A stretch of DNA of 64,000 nt from positions 5,642,001 to 5,706,000 of the forward strand of contig JAUCEF010000005.1 of NCBI GenBank assembly GCA_033558025.1, given 5' to 3'. Below the pieces are notes generated by a model that worked only from the letters and a program-made list of their open reading frames with translations, was not told the origin of the DNA and ran no database searches. Source of the stretch: Phytophthora sp. 'mugwort' (taxonomy: Eukaryota; Oomycota; Peronosporomycetes; Peronosporales; Peronosporaceae). This document shows positions 8,071 to 19,051 of the stretch, piece after piece. Position 1 is the stretch's first letter, and each line of letters opens with the position of its first letter. The position numbers were made by a program, and so were the translations under genes.

Positions 8071-11000
8071 TTGACGGAAGCGGCAAGAACGGATCTGGAC
8101 GGTGCACCAATATATATGACAACTCGAAGGAGGATCCGTCGAGGACCCCGAGGTCTGGATCCTGAGGTGAACACAGAGGAGGAGATCCGTCAGCTGCGGG
8201 ACATTATCTGGTCTTACCAGCACTTACTGATCGGCAAGGGCAACGCGCTGCCTCCTGTGGCTGTAGGCGTAGTGTGTGATATCGACGTTGGAAAAGCCAC
8301 CCCAATCGCACAACGTGTGCGAAAGATCGCCCCCAGTTCCGTGAGAAGGTATCGGATCTGCTCATGGGGACTTCTGTCGCCCAAGATCATACGACACTCA
8401 ACGTCTCTTTGGGCATCCCCAATCGTGGTGATCATCAAGAAGGAATGGTGTGGACATAAGGTTGTGTATTGATTACCGCCTGGTCAACGGTCTCACCAAA
8501 CTGATGGACTACCCGATGCCCCTGATCAATGATCTGCTTGAGGATCTAGACAAGGTGCTGTGGTATTGCTCGCTGGATATGGCGAGTGGCTTCTGGGTTG
8601 TGTCTATGACGGATCGCGCTCGTGCGATCTCAGCATCCACCACGCCGTTTAGCCTGTTTGAGTGGAACCGCATGCCATTTGGATTGAAGAACGCCCCACA
8701 GATCTCCAGAGCAGATCGACAACACACTGTACGGCTTCTGGCGGATCCCACCAGCAGCGGATCGAGGATCCTCAACGGACATCTTCGAAGGAGGAGATCC
8801 GGAAAAAGTAGGTGACCTTTCCGTACTGGGCGTTGATCCTACATCGATGACATCCTTGTTACGGCCGGATCCTGGGATCATTTGTGCGAACGAGTGAAGC
8901 TTTTGCTCGCCGCCTGTGACAAGTGGAATATCTCGATCAGTGTCGCGAAGAGCTTCTGGAGACTGAAGAAGGTAGATTACCTCGGACATCGTGTATCCAT
9001 CGAAGGCTTGGAGTCTCATCCGAAGGACCTCAGTGCGCTGGTGGATCTGCCATTCTCGAGATGTCTGAACTACTACGGACACTTCATTGAAGACATGGAG
9101 GTGTATGCGTCGGTGTTGTACGAGCTGCGAGAAGTGGATTTCGCCGCGATGCGTGCTGAGAGCGGGATCGTGTCAACGATGGGAAGATCGGCCGAGAGAT
9201 CCTCGAAGGCGGGGACCCCCAGTTCGATCAGGATCCGGAGGCGTCAGAGCCGAAGTGGATCCAAGCTAGAGCAGCGTTCTTCACACTGAAGAACAAGATC
9301 GCGACGACCCCGATCCTTCGACACTTCGATCCGGAGAAACAGCCTGTTCTGATCGTCTATGCCAGCGAGTGGGCAGTGTCCGCCTCCCTGGTGCACATAC
9401 TTGCCCGTTATGTTCACGAGCCGCACGTTGAAGTCGAACGAGTTGAACTACGACGTCGTGGAGAATGAAGTGCTAGCGCTGCTGCGTATGCTGGATCTGA
9501 GTTATTCGATGCTGGTCGGCAGATCAATCAAGATCCTGACGCGGCACTCGACGCTGGCCTGGCTTTTCCGCGCCGCAGGGCTCCAATGGCGGCTCGGGCA
9601 ATGGGCCGCTCTGCTATCGCCCCGGACGTTAGAGATCACTAAGTGCACGAAAGGCGAGGATGAGATCTTGGGATCGCTGGCTGTGTGTGTAACGCCACGA
9701 TCGATAGTGGATCAGGCGCTGGTAGCAATTGCACAGCGGAAAGAGCCCCGCCGAGCAGTACATACTTCAATTCCTACAATGAAGCCCAACGAGGAACGCC
9801 TGGTCGCTATTTCGATGGATCCGCCCAAGTTAAACTCGGCGGAGACGCCTTCAGCGCTATCGTGTGGAGGTTGCCCGAGTGGACGGCTGTCAAGGCGGAG
9901 TCAGTATGGGCAGAAGATATGACGGTCAGCGAGGCGGAGTACGGTCGACTGCTGTTATGTTTTGATCTGCTAGAACGACTGGATCGAGGACGTTTGGTGA
10001 TCTGTGGGGACTCCAATTTGGTGATCCGACAGATGAAGGGCGAGATAGACTGCAAAAAAAGCGCTCCCGCGTTGACATTGTTGCGGCAAAGGGCTCTACA
10101 CCGTCTGAGATTCTGGCCGGATCACGACCTGCTTCATGTCAAGCGAGCATGGAACGCTAGCGCAGAGAATCTGGCGAGTGCGACGTTACAGCGGAAAGCA
10201 GGTACAGAAGTGACGGACGACCAGACACGGAAGGATCTGGTGAAGTTGAATCGGCTACCCGAGATCCTGACCACAGCTCTCGGGGAAACTACGCTTCGCA
10301 TTGCAGCCATGGCGCCTAGATCCCCCCCCTGGAGGTCACCAGCCCCAATGTGCTGCAAGAAGAAGAGGCCAGCTGAGAGTGGATCGGATCCGACAAGCTC
10401 AAGACGAAGAAAAAAAAAGTGATCATGAACCTCAAGAAGTACCTTCAGGGGGATGTGATGGATCTGGAAAAAGACGAAGCTCGGGTGTGCAGCAACGTGG
10501 CTGCTGACTATGTGATGGACGAACAGATCTACTTTACTACTGACCGCCGTCTGCGAAGGTGGAGGAAGAGAGAGACGGGTTGCTTCGTCTGGTCGTGCCC
10601 GAGACGCTGCACGAGGATCTACTGCATCACTACCATGCCAGCCTGGAGGGCAGTCATCAGGGGATCAGCCGAACATATCAGCGGATCCGGGATCGTTTTC
10701 TAATGGCCTGGACTCTTCAGGAGAGTACAGCGGTTCGTAGGTGAATACGTGAATTGCGAGACTGGCAAGGGGCGGCCAACCATACGCGGCGAGTCACCCG
10801 GCAATATCCAGACCACCTACACTTTTTCAGGTCATAGCGATGGATCACATCCCCTCGCTGCCCAAGTAGTACAAGGGCCATACGGAACTCATAATCTGGG
10901 TAGACCCTGCTCACCGGTTACGTCATCGCCAAGGCGATTGCGCCCCGGACAGCCCAAACAATCGCGGAATCCTACGAGGAATGTGTGTTCCGACGCTTCG

Positions 11001-12004
11001 GTGAGAGCGAGGTGGTCCGGCATGCAGGGAGCCTGGCTTCATGTCTGACTTCTTCAAGCGCTCAATCTGATCCTGGGCCAGAGACAGCGAGCCACCATGG
11101 CTTATAGGCCTCAGGCGAACGGGACTGCTGAACGCATGGTGCAGACGGTGACGAAATCCATCAAGATGTATGTCGAGGACGAGAACCAGCGCTGGGACGA
11201 GTAAGCAGAGCGCCCGACGTTCGCTATCAACACAGCACATGATCGGATCCGAGGTGGCACCGAGTTTTATCGTGGCACGGTTAGAACCCACGCACGACGC
11301 TAGAGGCAACTCTCCCGTTGGGCAGCACGTGACGCCGAGATCGGGATCCACGCTGATGGCGGTACCAGATCAAGCGCTATTACCGGCAGGCGAGATCAAA
11401 CGTGAACGAGAAGCTGAAGAAGGCTATTACGGATCGGGCCGAACGCCACAATGACGGCGTGGATTCGCATTGGATCGAGGCCGTCACTCGAGTGTGGCTA
11501 TATCTGGATCGCGTCAAGGAAGGATACGCGCAGAAGCTAGCGCATATGTGGCATGGCCCCTTCCGAGTGTTAGAGATGGTTTAACCTTTCGCTGCTCGAC
11601 TGGAGACAGCCGGGACAGATTACCACCTTTTTCCGGTGGTGCATGTGTCCAAGTTGAAGCCTATGAGAATCCCCGATCGACAAACAACACACTTGGCCGT
11701 CGATATATATATATATATCAGGCGGATCGTCTCGATTCGACGAGGCGCTGTTACCTGAAGACAGCTGGGATCGAGAGCTAGAAGAAGGGGAGTACGGAGT
11801 CGAGAAGATCAGCGACATGAGGTCAGGTCGTCGAACATGCTATGGACGATCATTGCGCGATTTCAAGGTATACTGGTGAGGCTACGACGAGCCCACCTGG
11901 GTTGACGAGGCGGATCTGAAGTGTGGGGCGCTATTGCGTGAGTTCCTGCAGGATCGGGCCAAGAAGAGTCGTTTCCAGGCGATGCAGTCGCACGAGGAAG
12001 CTTA
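8071..12004 (+). pseudogene. Ty3/Gypsy pol pseudogene (RT, RNase H, integrase, chromodomain-like end)
   Basis: Frameshifted polyprotein. Reverse transcriptase: the lead-in LLIGKGNALPPVAVGVVCDI (about 8,221-8,280), then LCIDYRLVNGLTKLMDYPMP, LDMASGFWVV and RMPFGLKNAPQI (8,460-8,705), diagnostic for Ty3/Gypsy. Connection/RNase H: YLGHRVSIEGLESHPKD and LNYYGHFIEDM, and a later RNase H-like frame near 9,800-10,200. Integrase: the zinc-binding region LHHYHASLEGSHQGISRTYQ (about 10,612-10,680), fragments of the core to about 11,270, and the C-terminal segment VWLYLDRVKEGYAQKLAHMWHG (about 11,495-11,560). The end is chromodomain-like (VEKISDMRSGRR...FKVYW, in-frame stop, GYDEPTWVDEADL), finishing SHEEA* at 12,004. 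Many stops and frame changes make it non-autonomous. The order RT-RH-IN fits Gypsy, not Copia. Confidence 0.9.
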
Positions 12005-12599
12005 AGTGGTGGAAGCCACGACAGCAAGCTGGTTGCTGCAGGTGGTACTGAGGTTGAAGGCTTGCAGGAAGGCTGCAGGCGTGAAGGAGGAGGATCCACG
12101 TTCACTATTCGGTGGCGGACGTGACGAAGCTGGTAGAAGCTCCGCGGAAGGCCGTGAGAGGAGGAGGGGGAGGGTCCCGTCTGACGAGTTGGTCGCCACG
12201 GCGGATGAACCGTAAGAAAGGATGCAGAGAGGCTGCATGCCTAAAGATGGAAAAGAGAGTGAGTGTACATGTGACCAGGAGATGCGGATCTGGTGAAGTA
12301 ACTAAGCTCGCTACAAGGATCTCGGATCCGACGATGAACGGAGGATCTGGGAACGATCAAGATACGGTATACGCAAGACAAATTAGCATGGATATTGAAT
12401 GGATTACTACATGCAAGACGGATCACTACTGCTACCAAGTTAGTGGCATACGACATAGACTACTCATGATCCGGAGCAGGCGGAGAAAACTTCATGCGAA
12501 GCCGGCCAATCTGGTGAGACGGATGGGAAGTCGGATCCGTGCGGAAGTGATTGTGCCACGGGGCACTCCTGTCACAGTCCGCGAGAGCCGCGATCAAAT
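12005..12599. other. GATC-rich spacer between Gypsy pol and antisense ORF
   Basis: No reading frame here resembles a known protein. GATC/GGATC words remain frequent, so the DNA appears to belong to the same retroelement. It separates two convergent coding remnants. A polypurine tract or terminator could lie here, but I cannot identify one. Confidence 0.4.
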
Positions 12600-15397
12600 C
12601 TTAGGACGGACCCGTCCTTCTGCGACCGCCTCGCGTCCGGGGAGCCATGCTCCCCGGGGGCGAGGCTTCGGACTGCAAAGGAAAATGCATGAACACCGAA
12701 GCTAGCAGCAGGTCCAGGTCGCAGCAGCCAGCCAGTCCGGCAAGCTTTCTCGAAGATCTGATCTTGCAGATACCGGAACTTTGCGCGAGCGTGCGAGTTC
12801 CGATTCTTGCGCCCACGGTAGAAGAAAGACGCGAACTACGTGTGCGCGTCGCGCTCGGACTTTGGGATCGGGAAGGAGTGCGTAGCTTCCCAGTAGGCCG
12901 GACGGTGATCCTCCTCGTAGGCCCGATAGCTCGTGGCCAGTGCTGCCACCTCAGCGGATCTGGCTGGATCAAAACTCAGCGGCTCCAAGGCTGGTACGTC
13001 AAGGGCTTCCCACGGCTCTCCCTGTACAGCGCCAGGATGTTCTCCTTCGTGAGCAAACTCGGAGCGTAACGCGAAGGATCCAGTTGCCCCCCACGACTGG
13101 TACGCTCAGGAAACATCCACCCGACCGGGAGCACCCGGTTGTCGATCAGGTCCGGGGCGTGAGGGTATCGAGGGTAAGCACACTAATCTGGGAAGGATCC
13201 CAAGGTGCTACCTCTTCCGCGATCACGACCCGCGGCTGACGGAAGCTGGGGAGAAAACTGCCCTCAGAACCGAACGGCTGGGAAGCGGGATCCGTGGTGG
13301 GTGTAACGGCAGAAGGGGTCGGATCGGGTGTACCGGCCGCCTGAGTCGCACCATCCACCTCTTTCTCCGCTTCGGTAGAGTTCGGATCTTGGTCGACCAC
13401 GATGGGCATAGCTTGAGACCCCCTCGCCACCGGAGATCTCCGCGGAAAAATTACGTCGACGGGCGTCGGATCGGGATCGCGCCAGAGCCATTTGTAGTTC
13501 GTCGGAGTCGTCGAAGATCGCTCCGAGTCGACGAGCTCGGCGTCGGACCCACTACAGTGGAGCTGGAACCGGGATCGGAGCTAGATCCAGATCCTGTGCC
13601 TGGGAATTGTAGCCCCCATCACCGACCTCAGCCGCAGCGTCAACAACGAGATCCAAGGAAGATCCTGGTTGGACTGAAGGCACCTTCGAGGCCAATCCGG
13701 AAGCCGTTGCGTCATTCACCACAGGGGAGGAGGAACGAGGCACCTTCTTCGGCGGGCTCGGATCCTCGTGGCGAGGCGAGGCGGGTAGACTCAAGGGCCG
13801 CTTGGAAAAAGCCTGCTCACTACGAGCCACGGAATTAGACCACCCGCTACGTGCAACCGACGAGCTCCGCATGGCGGCCGAGGCGATCGACGCTAAGTTG
13901 TCGAGAGCGCTGTCCCGCTCCATGACGGCCGAGTCGTGCTTGCCAAGGAGGCCTCGGTAATCTTGCGACAGAAGCTCATGCTGACCGTGGAGTCGATCGA
14001 GATCTTGGTGGACAAGCTGGTATGCTTGATGCATGTCGGAGATCTGCTCAAGGAGATCTCTCTGGGCCTTGAAATATTTCTTCCCCTCCTGCATAGCATT
14101 GTGGAGATCCAGGCGCGCTTGATCGCGTTCGGTAGTGAGCTGAGTTACTCGGGCCGCCCGCAGACTCCAGATCTCGCCGCCGCAGACTCCAGATCTACTT
14201 GAGCGCCGGGCCAGATCTTGGTGTTCGCGCGGGTCACCTGACTCTGTGTCCTCTTGGGTTCTTGAGCGATCGTGTCGCGAGCAGCTTCGAGGGTCTCGTG
14301 GTCCACGCGGAGATTACGGAGTTGATCTTGCGTCTGGTGCAACGAATCTTCGGCACGCGCGTGATCTCGGTAAGCTGTCCCATCGAGCGCTTCAGGCGCT
14401 CGATCTCTTCCCGGGCAGCATCTAGCTTGCCTACGGTATGGTCGTGGACCCTGTGAAGATTTGCGCGGCGACACTCAGCCTTGTCAAGAAAACCCTCTAG
14501 CTCGAGGATCCGCTTACCTCGGACGTGCAGCTCGATCCGTGCAGCATGCAGATCTGCCGCAGGAACCGATCCGTCGAGCCGTTGGTGCACTTGATGCAGT
14601 TCTTCCCGCAGGCGCTGAGCTTCACGTTCCAGATCACGGATATGCTGCTTCCGTTGCTCGTGGCTACGCTGAGGATCCGCTTGGTCCATCTGAAGGCGAA
14701 AGAGACCTCTGAACGCCGTGTCACGCTCGGATCGAGCGGTTTGACATTGCTGCTCAAGGTCGGCGGATCGCTGCCTCAGCCCGGTCGCTACATCCCGCAG
14801 ATCCTGCTCAAGGGAAGGGGCATCCCTGGGCGGATCGGCTGGCGCGGCACTGCCATGGTCGGATATGCGACGCTCCAACCGAGGGTATAGTCTTGCAGGC
14901 GGGTGTACGCCTCCGCGTTGGTTTCTTCTAGCAAGGCGTAGCGCGCCCACAGATCGCCGAAACCAGGGATCTCCACGCGGAGACGGTCAGCTTCTTGGCG
15001 CGTTTCGGCTTAAGCTGCGTGACTTGACGAAGTCGCCCCTGGATAACGTCGTAGCGGTGCTGGACGAAGTCCACGGACGAGCGCGCAGTCGTCCATTTGG
15101 GCTTGGCCAACATGTGGAGTTCTTAGTTGTGGCTACGCGTAGCAACCAGATCCCGCAGGGCTTGCTGATGTTTAGCCAGCAACTCGTCGTAGGCACCAAC
15201 GAAGGTGTGGATCGACGTTGCCGCGGATCGCCGCGGATCCAGCTCCAGCGCCACCGGAGGTGCCGCCGCTAAGGATCCGATGGCGCGTGATCACAGTGCG
15301 CACATGGAGGAGGGGTGTCCGGAGACAGACCTTGCCCGGCGAATACGGCAGCGCGAGGCGTGGCGTCAGAGTCATGGGCGTGGTGGGCAGACGACAT
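12600..15397 (-). pseudogene. Antisense long coiled-coil ORF of the Gypsy-related element (decayed)
   Basis: Read on the - strand, the likely start is at 15,397 (MSSAHHAHDSDATPRAAV). A series of frames follows, joined by a few shifts: DELLAKHQQALRDLVATRSHN; FGDLWARYALLEETNAEAYT; a long heptad-rich coiled coil (RDLEREAQRLREELHQVHQR, and KLDAAREEIERLKRSMGQLT) over about 14,950-14,150; another helical part (KYFKAQRDLLEQISDMHQAY) over 14,094-13,900; a Ser/Pro-rich region; and a C-terminal part (DPARSAEVAALATSYRAYEE) ending about 12,600. The total is roughly 900 codons. No known domain was recognised. Location and shared GATC bias tie it to the adjacent pol. It may be a gag-like or accessory product, comparable in position to the antisense ORFs of plant Tat-type Gypsy elements. 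That comparison is inference. Confidence 0.6.
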
Positions 15398-16390
15398 GGT
15401 AAAGAGGCTCGATCTGGGTGGACGGCAGTGGGTTGAATTGTGGATCACGTGACACAGTGTGTTACCGTTGCGCGGTGGTCACAACGTGTCAGGGGCGGTT
15501 GTGGTATTGCAGATCCGGATAAGATGGAAGTTGACCGGCAGCCGGAAATCCACGTCGCCAGCGGCAGCCATAACAGCGTCAAGATGATGGATCCGGACCA
15601 TGCGACACGCCAGGTCTGTATATGGTACGGATCCTGGATCCGTCCCGTGGGGTAAGGTCTAAGTACTAGATCCGATCAGTTTAGTGCACACCGGGTTGAA
15701 GATCCGTATCTAAAGGGAGGGAGAGTGGAGACGGGTGGCCAGGAATAGGTCAGAGATGGGATCCTGGGTTATAAGTAGTCCGTAGTATAGGTTTTGGGAT
15801 GGGATCCGAAGGTAGATAGGCTAAGTATAAATCAGAACCGAATTTGCACTGGAGGACAGACTTGACTATAGTATAAGGGAGTTCTATTGGCCCCATACAT
15901 ATACCAAGTCTAACTTTGGCGATCTCCCTGCACACGTGGCAGCCCCTGTATAGCTTGGCCAGGTCATTCTCGCCCATTGGTTTCTTAACCCCCCCCCCTT
16001 CAGATCCCGCTATTGGAGGCAGCAAGCATCGTGAAGGTACAAGGACAACTCCGATAAGGAGCAAGGACGCCTCAAGAAGGAACAACTCCGGATCTCGTAT
16101 TTCTATTACGGATCCACAAGGTCTACGCAAAGAGCTCAAGACCAAACCAATGTCGGATCTCGTGCGCAGGAATACCCGCGCAGATCCACCCCCTGCCAAG
16201 TCCCCACAAGGACATCCAAGGCCCACCAAGTGCGCATCTCGTGTCAACGAGAGAGCAGTACCAGCCGCCGACGGGCACACAAGGTGAACACTCAGCAACT
16301 ACAGGGACATCGGAGTACCCCCTACGTTAGTCGGTGTCTGGGAGCAGTGCGTGTGAGTTGGGATCCTACTGAAATGTCAGTGAATCCACT
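15398..16390. other. GATC-rich non-coding terminal region of the retroelement (possible LTR remnant)
   Basis: About 1 kb upstream of the antisense ORF start, with GATC still strongly enriched up to about 16,370. Short frames do not resemble proteins. By position it could contain an LTR or the promoter of the antisense ORF. No second copy was found in the window, so an LTR cannot be confirmed. A C9 homopolymer lies near 15,990. Confidence 0.35.
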
Positions 16391-16401
16391 CCACCACATA
16401 C

Positions 16402-16790
16402 TTGAAGTCGGACGCACGCATCGTCGACTCACCAGAGTTTAAGAATGCGGTTGTCAAGTCCTTCGTGACCAGTGTCTCTCAGCCGCCGACGAGCGGGCAA
16501 TTAGTCGGTTCGAGCGTACCTGCCATACAGCCAACAACGACGAAGCGCGCCAGGGGGAACTTTGCTGCTGTCGTTCTCCGCCAAGCGAAGCGTCCGTGCA
16601 TGACCACTATGGTTACGTACCAGGACACTGTGCGTTTAATTCCCCGACCAGCAACCGGGTTGAGCGACTTTTGTCTCAGTGCAAGCTGGTGACGACGTCA
16701 CAGCGCGGTTGTCTTCTTCCGGCTCATTTCGAGATGATTGTGTTTCTTCGTGCCAACCGTGCTCTCTGGAGCTACAGCTCATTTGCTAAC
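16402..16790 (+). pseudogene. hAT-family transposase, C-terminal fragment
   Basis: The first frame carries DARIVDSPEFKNAVVKSF and TTKRARGNFAAVVLRQAKR. After one frameshift near 16,600-16,640 the sequence reads SPTSNRVERLLSQCKLVTTS and then LPAHFEMIVFLRANRALW, the C-terminal dimerisation region typical of hAT transposases (TSN.VERLFS.CKL...LLP...E.L.FL). Everything upstream of the fragment is missing, apparently cut by the Gypsy-related element. It is non-functional. Confidence rests on the terminal motif. Confidence 0.75.
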
Positions 16791-17884
16791 TGTGAAGTGA
16801 GGTCGCTGAGCACCACAACTAGACCACATATAACACTTAGCTAGCAAACCGAATGGTAAAACACGTGGTTCATCTAGTTAATAAAAGACTGCCCCTATCC
16901 TTCACAGTCATGATTCACCCCTCTCCATGCCCTCGGGGAATAAATTCCCAGGCACAACGCCTACGATCTCTTGGACCCAAACACGCGGTAGCTAACCCAT
17001 GTCGGAGGTATTATCTCTTACTAATCTCAAAAGCGTGATTTGTGTAAGTGTTTTACTTGGGACACACATCGACACCCACCGCAGCCACGATAATATTCAA
17101 AAAATTAGATACCGGTACAACGGGATATTATTATGGATATTACTTAATAATTATTATTGCAACGTTGGGTATTGTCCTTATTATTATTGCTTTGACGAGC
17201 CTCCCAATCAATTTTTATAGTGAATTGTCCGATCGCTGTGAGAGGACACTACTAGTAGTGTCCTCCCATGTCGTTCGAGATGCTTGGTGCTCGATTTTTT
17301 TGTACCAAACTTCTTCTTGATTTGCTGGTTCTTGAAACGCAACTCGATAGCCAAGGCAGTGAGACGCACTATCCACTTCAAACTCTTTCCCTCGTCTCTC
17401 GTTGACGAGTATCAAGTCGTCATCGTACACAGTATGATTTCTTCAAATAAAATCACTTTATTTACTATATTGCTTTTAACCAATTAATTGCAAACAACTT
17501 ATCAATAGCAATATCGACATTATTATTATTATATCTATTAGAATCTACTGTTTAGCAAAGATTATGCACTCTATAGAGTCGGTTTGAATGCTTGGGGTTG
17601 CTGCAACTTGGAACTTCCATGTTGGAGGCGAACAAACATATTCTTGCGTAGGTAAGCTGATGTCAAAGAGGGATTTCTTCGATAGTCGCATTGGTCATCA
17701 AGCAAAGGCTCAGAGGCCCTCTATTTTTTTCAAGAATACACGCGGCACAAGAGCGCGAAGATATCACCTTCTTCAAGTATGTACCGTCCTCTTTCGGTTA
17801 TATGCGACTCGCCCATCCCGGACGAAAGACAGAACTGAACAGCTCTCCAGTGTCTCTTGTCCCTACGTGAGTGTGAATACCCGA
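16791..17884. other. AT-rich intergenic DNA upstream of the phosphatase cluster
   Basis: Low-GC stretches with repeated TTA/ATT words (17,080-17,220 and 17,440-17,560) and a perfect palindrome at 17,242-17,265. On the - strand, 17,430-17,220 encodes an open but unrecognised piece (RGKEFEVDSASHCLGYRVAF), possibly transposon-derived. The frame of the phosphatase gene is open upstream to 17,588, but the extra 99 residues lack any family similarity. Confidence 0.5.
17242..17265. repeat. Perfect 24-bp palindrome
   Basis: GAGGACACTACT is followed immediately by its exact reverse complement AGTAGTGTCCTC with no loop, in the AT-rich DNA before the phosphatase cluster. It could be joined transposon ends or a protein-binding dyad. 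Confidence 0.8.
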
Positions 17885-18733
17885 ATGCCAATGACAACGC
17901 CCCCGCCAGCATCACCGGTCTCCAAGCACCTGCGATGCGTGCCCGGATTCTTCCTCATGGGCGTGTCGGACGAGCCCGTGGACGAGATGGGGGACCCGCC
18001 CATGCGCATGGGGCTCGTCGACGGTAAGGCCTGGGCGGACGTGTACAAGTTTATGGACCAGTTCGAACTCCTGCACCCACGCAGACGCATCAAGCTGGTG
18101 ATTCTGCTGCGTCACGGAGAGGCCACACACAACGCCATCAAGGCCCGCGTGGGCGACAAAGTATGGGAGGATGAGTACGAGATGCGGCCCGAATTCATCG
18201 ACGCTCCCCTCACGGTCCATGGCAAGGAGCAAGCGGATTCTGCTGCCATAATGCTCGAGAGGCAGATCGCCAAGTGCAACCTCAAGCTGCAGCGCATCTT
18301 CGTGTCCCCATTGGACCGCACGCTGCAAACATACGACCGGGTGTTCGCCCGACTGCGGGACATCCCCGTGTCAGTCGTTGAGCTCGCAAGAGAGACGCTG
18401 GGCGTTGTCAACTGTGACCGCCGCAAACTCATGGCCCCCAAGCAGGCCACATACCCGCAATTGGACTTTGATCATGTGGCCAGCGACAACGACACGTGGT
18501 GGCAACCGGATCACCGCGAGACGAACGAGGAGATCGCCGCTCGAGCCGCCGAGTTCCTCGACGACGTTTTCTACAACTCGCCCGAGAAGTGCGTGCTTGT
18601 CGTCTCGCACAGCGGCTTCAGTCGGGGGTGTTTCGCGGCGGTGGGACACCGATACTACAGACCGAGGAACGCTGAGTTTATCCCTTTGCTGATCACGGAC
18701 GCGACCGAGGAAGAGTTGCAACTGGACGCATAG
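17885..18733 (+). CDS. Histidine phosphatase / phosphoglycerate mutase-like protein, cytosolic paralogue
   Basis: Phosphoglycerate mutase-like (histidine phosphatase superfamily) protein; substrate unknown. From the Met at 17,885 it has 282 residues. The catalytic RHG motif lies at residues 76-78 (LVILLRHGEATHN) and the second catalytic His in VLVVSHSGFS near the C-terminus. The intervening DAPLTVHGKEQA, VSPLDRTLQT and WWQPDHRETNEE segments are typical of eukaryotic PGM-like phosphatases. This start was chosen because similarity with the downstream paralogue begins soon after it (GFFLMGVSDEP, MRMGLVDGKAW). The frame is open further upstream, but that part is unlike the family, and Met3 is an alternative start. 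No signal peptide is evident, unlike the paralogue 318 bp downstream on the same strand. Confidence 0.88.
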   Translation: MPMTTPPPASPVSKHLRCVPGFFLMGVSDEPVDEMGDPPMRMGLVDGKAWADVYKFMDQFELLHPRRRIKLVILLRHGEATHNAIKARVGDKVWEDEYEMRPEFIDAPLTVHGKEQADSAAIMLERQIAKCNLKLQRIFVSPLDRTLQTYDRVFARLRDIPVSVVELARETLGVVNCDRRKLMAPKQATYPQLDFDHVASDNDTWWQPDHRETNEEIAARAAEFLDDVFYNSPEKCVLVVSHSGFSRGCFAAVGHRYYRPRNAEFIPLLITDATEEELQLDA

Positions 18734-19051
18734 GAGTGGATGAGTTTTTTTTCGTAGCTCGCCTTCTGCATTTTTACATTTTTTACGCTGACGCTTGTGT
18801 GCTGTAAATGACTTAAGATAGATAGACACGTGTTCATCGATCAGAGATTTCAGCACGCGTTCTTCGTTCCCTTGACGTTTTGTGTGGATGCAGCGGTGAT
18901 GGATGTCAGTGGAATGACTCCTAGCACAAACATGGCACTACGTTGGTTTAGTCGCCATCAATCGTGAACTAGTTACGCAATTTTCTGCGGAACTCCGAAG
19001 CTTGTGCAAGAGCTCGAGCTCCACATTTTGACTTTTCTTGGCTTGGACAGG

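Larger units (their letters stand above)
7990..16390. mobile_element. Degenerate GATC-rich Ty3/Gypsy-related element: pol (+) plus antisense coiled-coil ORF (-)
   Basis: Extent is inferred from coding remnants and from a sharp composition signature. The tetranucleotide GATC occurs about 35 times in 8,041-9,360, where about 5 are expected, and at similar density around 14,041-14,700. Flanking host genes are near the random level. The enrichment begins beside the pogo relic and fades near 16,370. Inside are a 5'-truncated pol on the + strand, about 600 bp of spacer, a long - strand coiled-coil ORF and about 1 kb of further GATC-rich non-coding DNA. No gag or protease and no pair of LTRs could be recognised, so the boundaries are approximate. 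Confidence 0.65.

Noticed and set aside
12005..16390. LTR pair for the GATC-rich element
   Set aside because: I looked for matching terminal sequences upstream of 8,071 and downstream of pol but could not align any by eye; left unassigned.
17588..17884. N-terminal extension of the first histidine phosphatase
   Set aside because: The frame is open, but the 99 residues have no similarity to the paralogue or family and AT-rich upstream DNA lies beneath; the Met at 17,885 is more plausible.
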